Position numbers and translations under genes: made by a program
Notes under the pieces: generated by a model
Told to the model about the DNA's origin: nothing
What the model saw: the letters and a program-made list of their open reading frames with translations, nothing else
Databases searched by the model: none
From: Fluviicola sp.
Lineage (GTDB): Bacteria > Bacteroidota > Bacteroidia > Flavobacteriales_D > Crocinitomicaceae
NCBI GenBank assembly: GCA_002734085.1
Contig: NVXV01000003.1
Location: 1 to 64,000 of the forward strand
Direction: 5' to 3'
DNA length: 64,000 bases
Shown: piece after piece, positions 57,059-64,000 of the stretch
How the letters are laid out: each line of letters opens with the position of its first letter
Position numbering within the stretch: position 1 is the stretch's first letter

Positions 57059-57982
57059 ATGAAGAAATATCTATTGATTTTCAGCTTACTTTGCTCAGGT
57101 ATAAGTATGGTTTATGGCCAACAAGAAAAATTGTTGACGCATTTCATTTTTGATAAAATGAGTATCAACCCTGGAGCTACTGGTGTTGGGATGCCTGCTC
57201 AAGTTTGTGGGACTATGATTTATCGTAATCAATGGGATAAATTTAATGGAGCTCCAAATTCTGCTTTGCTTAACGCTGAAGCGAATATATCTCAATACGT
57301 ACCAAGTGCAGTGGGTCTTTCTTTTTACCATGATGCTATTGGTTTTTCAAGACAAAATAATTTGACATTAAACTATGCATATCATTTACCTATTGCAAAT
57401 GGTATGTTAGGCTTAGGAGTAGGTTTAGGTTTTGTAAGTTATGGAATGAGTCCAACATGGGTAACTCCAAACGATCCTACCGATGCTTCATTGCCAACTG
57501 CAATTAATGAAATTAATTTTGATGCCAATTTCGGTGCTTATTATTCTCACAACAGCGGTTGGTATGCTGGAATTTCTTCAACACACCTTCCAGCGTCAGA
57601 ATTAACTCAGTTGAACTTTAATACTGCAAGACATTATTATGCAATGGGTGGTTACACTTATAAGGATGCATTTGGTATGAACAGTTTAGACTTAGAAGCG
57701 AATTTATTAATTAGAACAGACTTAGTAAGATTCAGTAGTGATATCAATGTTAGAGCTATTTGGAACAATATGTTTTATGGAGGTATTACTTTTAGACCTG
57801 ATGATGCTGTAGGTATTATGGCTGGTTTAAATTGGCAAAGATTTACGTTTGGTTACTCATATGATATTACTGTTAATAGAATATCGTCAATTTCAACGGG
57901 TTCTCACGAACTATTGGTGCGCTACTGTTATCCTTTGCCGCCATTGCCTGTGACAAAGCCTAGACATCCAAGATATTTATAA
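57059..57982 (+). CDS. PorP/SprF-family type IX secretion outer-membrane protein
   Basis: A 307-residue outer-membrane protein. The signal peptide MKKYLLIFSLLCSGISMVYG ends at QQ. The start of the mature part (LTHFIFDKMSINPGATG) is the PorP/SprF family opening, and the remainder alternates short aromatic strands as in a barrel. Family members tether type B cargo to the surface. It begins at ATG 57059; the in-frame TTG at 57041 is not needed. It is 109 bp upstream of gldK and likely in its transcript. Confidence 0.9.
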   Translation: MKKYLLIFSLLCSGISMVYGQQEKLLTHFIFDKMSINPGATGVGMPAQVCGTMIYRNQWDKFNGAPNSALLNAEANISQYVPSAVGLSFYHDAIGFSRQNNLTLNYAYHLPIANGMLGLGVGLGFVSYGMSPTWVTPNDPTDASLPTAINEINFDANFGAYYSHNSGWYAGISSTHLPASELTQLNFNTARHYYAMGGYTYKDAFGMNSLDLEANLLIRTDLVRFSSDINVRAIWNNMFYGGITFRPDDAVGIMAGLNWQRFTFGYSYDITVNRISSISTGSHELLVRYCYPLPPLPVTKPRHPRYL

Positions 57983-58091
57983 GAATTAAAAAAAAATGTA
58001 ACCATTTGGGTATAGTTTCCGTTATAATCATCCCAAGTAAGTTGATCCTGTAGAAAGTTAGTGATGATTCGGAAAGTAAAAACGAGGTAGA

Positions 58092-59636
58092 ATGAAAAAA
58101 TTATTGGTAATTAGTTTAATCGGAATAATCCTCGGATCTTGTAGTACGAGGTCTGGGCATTTGACGGGAGTATTAGGAAGGCCTACATACTACCCACAGA
58201 TACCGTTAGGAATGGTATATATTCCTTCGGGTTCCTATACAATGGGTCAAAATGATCAGGATGTACCTTTTTTACATCAGACCATTGCGAAAACAGTTTC
58301 TGTTCAGGCTCTTTATATGGACCAAACGGAAATCACAAATAATGAATATCGTCAATTCGTATTTTGGGTTCGAGATTCAATTGCTCGTGAAAAAATATTC
58401 GAAGGTCTTGAAGAAGATGAAGAAGCAGAACGCTACATCAACTACCAAGATGAGTATTTCGATGAGGGAGCTTTGGAATGGGTTGAATATGATCCAAGTG
58501 ATCGATTCAGAAATAGAGAAGTCTTCTCTTTAAACTGGGACAGATCATTCTCATATAGAGATCCTTTATTGGTTCCTATTTTAGCGGATATGTATTATCC
58601 TCAACCTCAAAGATTCTATAAAAGAAAAGAAATAGATACGCGTAAACTAAAGTTCCGTTATTACTGGATCGATTTGGTTGAAGCGGCTCGTCGTGGAGAA
58701 GTACATATTATTCCTGATGGTTTTGATAATCAAGGTAATCGTTTAAATAATGACCACAGACAGTTGAGAACTCCTGATCACCCATTTACTGAAGAGCCTC
58801 AAGGTCAAGATATGGATATGGGGTATTTCAATAAGATCGGACAAAACAACGCGATTAGAGGTCATGAAAACAGACAACGTTTTATCATAGATGAAGTTAT
58901 TAATGTCTATCCTGATACTTTATGCTGGGTACGAGATTTTACATATTCATTCCATGATCCAATGACGAACATGTATTTTTGGCATCCAGCTTATGACAAC
59001 TACCCTGTAGTAGGTGTAACATGGGTTCAAGCTAAAGCATTCAATGTTTGGAGGACTCAACTATTAAATAGCTGGTTACAGTCTATGGGAGAAATTTACG
59101 TGAATGATTTCCGTTTACCTACTGAGTCTGAATGGGAAAATGCAGCGAGAGGTGATTTAGATTTATCTCAATACCCTTGGGGTGGACCATACATCAGAAA
59201 TGCTTCTGGTTGTTTCCTTGGAAACTTTAAACCTATGAGAGGTAGATATTTTGAAGATGGTGGTTTCCATACAGTAAAAGCATTCTCATATAATCCAAAT
59301 GGATGGGGTCTATATTGTATGGCTGGTAATGTTGCTGAGTGGACTGAAACAGCTTACGATGAGTCAATGTATGAAATGTCTCATGATTTAAATCCAGAGT
59401 ACAGATACAATGCAATGGATTGGGATCCGCCTTCAATGAAGCGTAAAGTTATCCGTGGAGGCTCATGGAAAGATATTGGGTATTACCTTCAAACATCTAC
59501 ACGTACATACGAGTATAGAGATACAGCTAAGTCTTATGTTGGATTTAGAAGTGTCGCAACTCACCTAGGACGTGGTGGAAGAGACTTCTCAAGTGAGGGA
59601 GGTGAAGAGTTAGATCAAGATCTACAATTACGTTAA
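58092..59636 (+). CDS. gldK: Gliding motility lipoprotein GldK
   Basis: A 514-residue outer-membrane lipoprotein. Signal MKKLLVISLIGIILGSC with lipidation at Cys17. The formylglycine-generating-enzyme/sulfatase-modifying fold spans from GMVYIPSGSYTMGQN to YVGFRSVATH, but in GldK this fold is structural. It includes LPTESEWENAARG and AGNVAEWTET. With GldN it forms the periplasmic ring of the T9SS. Start ATG 58092. Followed by gldL, gldM, gldN in order. Confidence 0.96.
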   Translation: MKKLLVISLIGIILGSCSTRSGHLTGVLGRPTYYPQIPLGMVYIPSGSYTMGQNDQDVPFLHQTIAKTVSVQALYMDQTEITNNEYRQFVFWVRDSIAREKIFEGLEEDEEAERYINYQDEYFDEGALEWVEYDPSDRFRNREVFSLNWDRSFSYRDPLLVPILADMYYPQPQRFYKRKEIDTRKLKFRYYWIDLVEAARRGEVHIIPDGFDNQGNRLNNDHRQLRTPDHPFTEEPQGQDMDMGYFNKIGQNNAIRGHENRQRFIIDEVINVYPDTLCWVRDFTYSFHDPMTNMYFWHPAYDNYPVVGVTWVQAKAFNVWRTQLLNSWLQSMGEIYVNDFRLPTESEWENAARGDLDLSQYPWGGPYIRNASGCFLGNFKPMRGRYFEDGGFHTVKAFSYNPNGWGLYCMAGNVAEWTETAYDESMYEMSHDLNPEYRYNAMDWDPPSMKRKVIRGGSWKDIGYYLQTSTRTYEYRDTAKSYVGFRSVATHLGRGGRDFSSEGGEELDQDLQLR

Positions 59637-59704
59637 TCTTTATAAAAAAGTAATCAAAACAAAAACAAATAAATAAATCGTTAAACCTTAAAAAGTAGTA
59701 AACT

Positions 59705-60511
59705 ATGAAACCAGGAAGTAAAAAGTGGAAAGCCTTTATGGCAAAATTGTATGGATTTGGAGCTGCAGTTGTAATTGTTGGAGCAATGTTTAAAATCATG
59801 CACTGGCCAGGAGCAGGAGCAATGCTTGTTGCAGGTTTGAGTACGGAGGCGTTAATTTTCGTTTTCTCAGCCTTTGAACCAATACATGAAGATCCGAATT
59901 GGGAATTAGTATATCCAGAATTAGCATTAGGTCATGATGAAGATTTTGATCCAGATAGCTTGCCATCAAAAGCAGGTGGTAAAGGTGGAGTTACTGATGA
60001 ACTTGACAAAATGCTAGAAGAAGCGAAAATAGATAGTGAACTACTTGAACGACTAGGTGACGGTATGCGTGCTTTAGGAGATAATGCAGCTCAATTGAAA
60101 GGTGTTACCTCTGCAGCAGCAGCAACTGATTCTTATGTTGATAGCTTACAAGCTGCATCTGATAAAGTTTCAAAATTATCTGAATCTTATGAACGTGCAT
60201 CTGAAGCAATTTCAGGAATGACTTCATCTTCAGAAGAAGGACAATCATTTGGAGAGCAAATGCAAAAAGTATCTAAAAATCTTGCAGCATTGAATAATGT
60301 TTATGAATTGCAATTGAAAGGTTCTTCTGCTCATTTAGAAGCAACTGAGAAATTCCAAGGTCAAGTTACTGATATGATGCAAAATCTTTCTGATTCAGTT
60401 GAAGATACAAGATTATATAAAGAAAACATGTCTATGTTGTCTAAGAACTTAACAGACTTAAACAACGTTTATGGAAACATGTTGAAAGCCATGACTATTT
60501 CAAAAGGCTAA
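59705..60511 (+). CDS. gldL: Gliding motility protein GldL (T9SS motor)
   Basis: A 268-residue inner-membrane protein. Two membrane helices lie near residues 15-32 and 36-57, with acidic residues Glu48 in the second helix (LSTEALIFVF) and Glu58 at its end. In known GldL, charged residues of these helices carry the proton path. The cytoplasmic C-terminal part is helical, with a heptad-like coiled coil (NNVYELQLKG...). With GldM it is the proton-driven rotary motor for gliding and secretion. Start ATG 59705, 68 bp after gldK. Confidence 0.95.
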   Translation: MKPGSKKWKAFMAKLYGFGAAVVIVGAMFKIMHWPGAGAMLVAGLSTEALIFVFSAFEPIHEDPNWELVYPELALGHDEDFDPDSLPSKAGGKGGVTDELDKMLEEAKIDSELLERLGDGMRALGDNAAQLKGVTSAAAATDSYVDSLQAASDKVSKLSESYERASEAISGMTSSSEEGQSFGEQMQKVSKNLAALNNVYELQLKGSSAHLEATEKFQGQVTDMMQNLSDSVEDTRLYKENMSMLSKNLTDLNNVYGNMLKAMTISKG

Positions 60512-60577
60512 TAGCACGGAGAGATAATCAAAATGTTTAAAAGCATTTAATTTAATAATTTTAAAAAATAATTAATC

Positions 60578-62311
60578 ATGGCAGGAGGAAAAGAAACCCC
60601 AAGACAGAAGATGATCGGGATGATGTATCTCGTTTTGACTGCTCTTTTGGCACTAAACGTGTCCAAAGAGATTATCAATGCTTTTGTTACTTTAAATGAT
60701 AAGATTGCTCTTAGTAATGATGCGATAAAAGCTCAAAACATGTCAACTTACAATATGTTCGACATGAAATTAGCTAATCCACAAACTAGTGATGAGCAAA
60801 AAAAGAATATTGTTTATTGGCAAGAAAAAGCTTTAGATGTTAAACGTATGTCACGTAGTCTAGTTAACTTTTATATCACAGAGGCTAGTGAAATGATTGA
60901 GAAAGCAGAAGGAAAGCAATGGCACAAAAAATCTGAAGGTGATGATAAGTATCTTGAGTTATTGCCGTTAGCTGACATTCAGCAAAAGGATAATTATGAC
61001 ATACCAACAAACTTATTCATTGGTCCAAACATGGCAAATCCTAAAGAGAGAGGTCTTAATATTGTGAAAAGAATGCACAATTATAGAGATTCTGTTTGTA
61101 TGGAAATTGCAGGTTATGAAAAAGGAAGCAAGACTTTTAGTTTTACCCCACCGGATATTAGAATTCCAATCGAGGGAGAAACTGAAGAGTTTGATAAAGC
61201 TTTAGAACAAGCCTTACAGACTGTTAATCCAGAAGATCAAGACGTAGTTAGAAGTATTTTCAAAAGCTTAAGCTTACCTGAGAAAGTGAAAAACTACAAC
61301 CAAGAAATCGCTTGGATTGGTGCTCAGTTTGACCACGCACCTTTAGTAGCAGCAGCTGCAATATTTACTTCTCTTAAAGGAGATGTATTGAGAGCTGAAA
61401 GCATGGCGGCTAAATTGATGAATGAAAAAGTGGATGCTCCACCGTTTAAATTTAACAAGATTGAGCCATTGACAAGTGCAAATTCAGCATACATTAATCA
61501 AGGAGATAGCTTGAGCTTAAAAGTAATGATTGCTGCATACGATTCATTGGAGCCAATGGAACTTCATTACTGGTTAGATGATTCAACGAAATCAGAAGCT
61601 AATAAGCAAGTTTTTAAAGGTGATCCAGGTCAGCAGTTAAACCTTACTGGAGGTGTTGGTGCACATACAGTTTATGGTGAATATGCTGTAGAAATTCAAG
61701 GTGAAAAGAAATGGATGCCATGGAATTTCCCATATACAGTTGGTAAACCATCTGGAGCCGTTTCATTACCTGAAATGAATGTTTTATACAGAGGTTATGA
61801 TAACAAAGTACAAGGAGCTGTATCTGGTTTTGTTGATTACAAATTGTCTGGATCAAATGTAAGCTTATCTAAAAAAGGTGATATGTATATCGCTAAACCA
61901 GGAAATGGAAGAGATGCAACGATAAATATCTCAGGTATAGCAGAAGACGGTTCTTCAGCAAATGTTGGTTCATTTGACTTTAGAGTTCGTGATCTACCTA
62001 AGCCAACAATTAAGCTTGGATCTGTATGGGATGGTGAAAAAGTAAATGCTGCAACAATTAAAGCGATGACTCGTTTGTTTGCTCAGTATCCACCAGAAAT
62101 CCCGTTAGAAGCAAAGTTTAGTGTTACGAGTTACGAAATTGTTGTTTCTGGTGCACCTCGTTCTGCAAAAGGTTCTGGTGCAGCATTAAACGGTGACGCT
62201 ATGGGTCTATTGAAACAGGTTCGTGGTGGAGCAACTATAACGATAATGACAGATTTCAGAGGTCCTGATGGTAGAACCAAAAGAAAGAATGCTGTTATCC
62301 AAGTTAAATAA
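60578..62311 (+). CDS. gldM: Gliding motility protein GldM (T9SS motor stalk)
   Basis: A 577-residue inner-membrane protein with one N-terminal helix (MIGMMYLVLTALLALNVSKE, about 12-31) and a long periplasmic part with four beta-rich domains. The opening GKETPRQKMIGMMYLVLTAL is diagnostic. It pairs with GldL and spans the periplasm to the GldK/GldN ring. Length near family norm. Start ATG 60578, 66 bp after gldL; gldN follows after 15 bp. Confidence 0.96.
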   Translation: MAGGKETPRQKMIGMMYLVLTALLALNVSKEIINAFVTLNDKIALSNDAIKAQNMSTYNMFDMKLANPQTSDEQKKNIVYWQEKALDVKRMSRSLVNFYITEASEMIEKAEGKQWHKKSEGDDKYLELLPLADIQQKDNYDIPTNLFIGPNMANPKERGLNIVKRMHNYRDSVCMEIAGYEKGSKTFSFTPPDIRIPIEGETEEFDKALEQALQTVNPEDQDVVRSIFKSLSLPEKVKNYNQEIAWIGAQFDHAPLVAAAAIFTSLKGDVLRAESMAAKLMNEKVDAPPFKFNKIEPLTSANSAYINQGDSLSLKVMIAAYDSLEPMELHYWLDDSTKSEANKQVFKGDPGQQLNLTGGVGAHTVYGEYAVEIQGEKKWMPWNFPYTVGKPSGAVSLPEMNVLYRGYDNKVQGAVSGFVDYKLSGSNVSLSKKGDMYIAKPGNGRDATINISGIAEDGSSANVGSFDFRVRDLPKPTIKLGSVWDGEKVNAATIKAMTRLFAQYPPEIPLEAKFSVTSYEIVVSGAPRSAKGSGAALNGDAMGLLKQVRGGATITIMTDFRGPDGRTKRKNAVIQVK

Positions 62312-62326
62312 TTAAAACTTAGTATC

Positions 62327-63319
62327 ATGAAGAATCTAATTGTAAGTGTAATATTAATGTTCGGCTTGAGTACTTTTGCTCAGGAGGATATTAATGGCGG
62401 ACCTATCAACAGTCGTACAAAGACTGGTGTGATTGATGGGGTATACTTGTCTACACATATTCCAACAAAGAGACTTATTCCGTATGAACACGTTCGTGAA
62501 GCGGATGTAATCTGGAGTAAGCGTATTTGGCGTACGATTGATCTTCGTGAAAAAATAAATCGTCCTCTTTACTATCCTTTGGATGAGTTTGACGCAGCTG
62601 GTGGTTGGGTTCGTAATGAATCTAGATGGAGCTTGTGGACTGTCATTCGTCACCATATTTTAACAGGTGATTTGATCGTTTACTCGCACTATAACCCAGC
62701 AGATTTCTATGTGAAAGATGGTGATATGTTTAAATATCCTATTCTTCCAGAACCAGGAAAAGATTACTTTACTGATTCTGTTTATCGTGAAGAGTTGTTT
62801 AACTACCTCGGTAAACTAGGAACTAGGTCAGATAGAGCTCTTTCAAACATTTATGGTAGTGATTCTGTCGATGCACAAGGAAATACAGTTTACCCTCCGC
62901 GTGATACGACCTGGTATACATCTAAAGACATCGTTCAATACAAGTTGAAGGAAGATTGGTTTTTCGATAAGGAAAGATCTGTTTTAGATGTGCGAATCTT
63001 GGGTGTTGCACCAGTAACTTATGAAAAGGACGACCAAGGAAATATTGGTGGTACTAAAATCATGTTCTGGTTATATTTCCCAACAGATTGTCGTTATGTC
63101 TTCAATAACTACTTTGTATATAATGAAGACAACGGTTCAAGATGGATGAGTTTTGATGACTTCTTTATGAAGCGTAGATTTAATTCATTCATTCACAAGG
63201 AGGAAAATGTTTACGATAGAAGTATTGATAAATACAGAGTCGGTGTTGATGCCTTGATGGAATCAAAAAAGATAACTGAGGAAATCAGATTGCTCGAACA
63301 CGATGTTTGGAGTTTCTAA
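62327..63319 (+). CDS. gldN: Gliding motility protein GldN
   Basis: A 330-residue periplasmic protein. Signal peptide MKNLIVSVILMFGLSTFAQ. Diagnostic stretches are DGVYLSTHIPTKRLIPYEHV, SKRIWRTIDLREKINRPLYY and YPILPEPGKDYF. It forms the periplasmic ring with GldK. It is the last gene before a strong terminator. A paralogue follows at 63477. Confidence 0.96.
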   Translation: MKNLIVSVILMFGLSTFAQEDINGGPINSRTKTGVIDGVYLSTHIPTKRLIPYEHVREADVIWSKRIWRTIDLREKINRPLYYPLDEFDAAGGWVRNESRWSLWTVIRHHILTGDLIVYSHYNPADFYVKDGDMFKYPILPEPGKDYFTDSVYREELFNYLGKLGTRSDRALSNIYGSDSVDAQGNTVYPPRDTTWYTSKDIVQYKLKEDWFFDKERSVLDVRILGVAPVTYEKDDQGNIGGTKIMFWLYFPTDCRYVFNNYFVYNEDNGSRWMSFDDFFMKRRFNSFIHKEENVYDRSIDKYRVGVDALMESKKITEEIRLLEHDVWSF

Positions 63320-63342
63320 ACATTAGAGCTTAATATACTGAA

Positions 63343-63374
63343 GCCGTCCCAATTAATTGGGGCGGCTTTTTTTT
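63343..63374 (+). terminator. Rho-independent terminator after gldN
   Basis: The palindrome 63343-63366 (GCCGTCCCAA...TTGGGGCGGC, one G-T wobble) is followed by eight T. It ends the porP-gldKLMN transcript and shows that the next gene is transcribed separately or by read-through. Confidence 0.93.
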
Positions 63375-63476
63375 GTTTTACATTTTATTCTATTGAATTT
63401 ATCAAGTATAGATCTTCTAATTCAGTAACGAACTCTGAGAATACCGTTATATAAGAAATTAATCAAACTAAGAATC

Positions 63477-64000
63477 ATGAAGAATTTAATTGTAACTGTA
63501 TTATTAAGTATAAACCTAGGTGTTTACGCCCAAATCCCTTCTGGAGGACCTGTCGGTGTCAACAACAAAACTGGTGTGATTGACGGGGTATACTTGTCTA
63601 CACATATTCCAACAAAGCGACTTATTCCTTATGAGCATGTACGCGAAGCGGATGTAGTATGGAGTAAGCGAATATGGCGCACAATTGATCTCCGAGAAAA
63701 AATAAATCGTCCATTGTATTATCCGCTGGATGAGTTTGATGCTGCAGGAGGTTGGGCTCGAAATCAATCTAGATGGAGTTTGTGGACCATTATTCGTCAG
63801 CATATACTAACTGGTGATCTAACTTTGTACTCTAATTACAATCCAGCTGACTTTTACGTCACCGATGGGGATCTATTCAAATACCCTATCCTTCCAGAAC
63901 CGGGTAAAGATTACTATTCCGACCCAGTTTATCGTGAAGAATTATTTAATTATTTAGGTAAATTGGGAATTAGATCAGAATATCCCCTTCAAACGAAAGA
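63477..64000 (+). CDS. gldO: Second GldN-family protein (GldO-like), cut by the window end
   Basis: An open frame from ATG 63477 runs without stop to the right edge (174 codons seen). Signal peptide MKNLIVTVLLSINLGVYAQ. Over the ~130 residues from KTGVIDGVYL to YLGKLG I count about 13 substitutions against GldN, mostly conservative (I/V, L/M, Y/F). The DNA differs at many synonymous sites, so it is an old duplicate under purifying selection. In Flavobacterium johnsoniae gldN is likewise followed by a paralogue, gldO, redundant in function. Upstream DNA carries a gldN-like AAGAATCATG start context. Confidence 0.92.
   Translation, partial: MKNLIVTVLLSINLGVYAQIPSGGPVGVNNKTGVIDGVYLSTHIPTKRLIPYEHVREADVVWSKRIWRTIDLREKINRPLYYPLDEFDAAGGWARNQSRWSLWTIIRQHILTGDLTLYSNYNPADFYVTDGDLFKYPILPEPGKDYYSDPVYREELFNYLGKLGIRSEYPLQTK

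Overview
The window is a chromosomal segment of a Bacteroidota bacterium, most likely a member of Flavobacteriia. Four things point there. It holds the gliding/type IX secretion (T9SS) motor genes porP-gldK-gldL-gldM-gldN followed by a second gldN-like gene. Several proteins end in T9SS sorting domains of type A or type B. Promoter-like TTTG/TTG...TAnnTTTG elements, the Bacteroidota housekeeping-sigma pattern, precede many genes. The DNA is AT-rich and the one tRNA does not encode its CCA end. A Crocinitomicaceae-like member is a guess, not a demonstration. No prophage, plasmid, IS transposase or CRISPR array was seen.

Layout. 0-8 kb: the tail of an unidentified gene, recQ, an arsenite-methyltransferase-like gene, an NAD(P)-binding protein, an M20 amidohydrolase, a metallo-beta-lactamase-fold hydrolase and a large helical protein of unknown function. 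8-13 kb: a small lipoprotein, a LytS-type propeller sensor kinase and its LytTR regulator, then a divergent region with a probable very short transcript (20-codon ORF plus terminator) and a 90-residue protein resembling a free-standing T9SS C-terminal domain. 13-20 kb: alpha/beta hydrolase, Xaa-Pro aminopeptidase, clpX, clpP, a T9SS cargo and aroA. 20-36 kb: DoxX-like protein, FtsE-like ATPase, a 1,030-residue TPR protein coupled to an outer-membrane barrel, a lipase-like hydrolase, hemL, a type B T9SS cargo, thiL, a NodB-type deacetylase overlapping a DUF2723 membrane protein, and tRNA-Gln. 36-46 kb is more accessory: a class C beta-lactamase-like hydrolase, a GH5 lipoprotein, an intradiol-dioxygenase-like lipoprotein, a GT-C-like membrane protein, an esterase with a T9SS domain, YihY, gpsA, and two inverted-repeat elements. 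46-53 kb (minus strand): miaB, a sigma-54-type activator, lptE, a TPR protein, secG, groES and groEL. 53-64 kb (plus strand): topA, a degenerate arginase-family protein, then porP-gldKLMN and a partial gldN paralogue cut by the window end.

How it fits together. The T9SS motor at 58-63 kb would export the cargo encoded at 17.5, 28.7, 36.5 (weaker tail) and 42 kb. LptE, SecG and the PorP-type protein also serve the cell envelope. ClpXP and GroESL are the proteostasis core. Most genes are ordinary housekeeping. The best candidates for new biology are the 12.3-12.9 kb divergent region, the hairpin with a T-run in the clpX leader, the arginase-family protein lacking its metal ligands beside the gliding locus, the tandem gldN pair, and several families of palindromic intergenic repeats.
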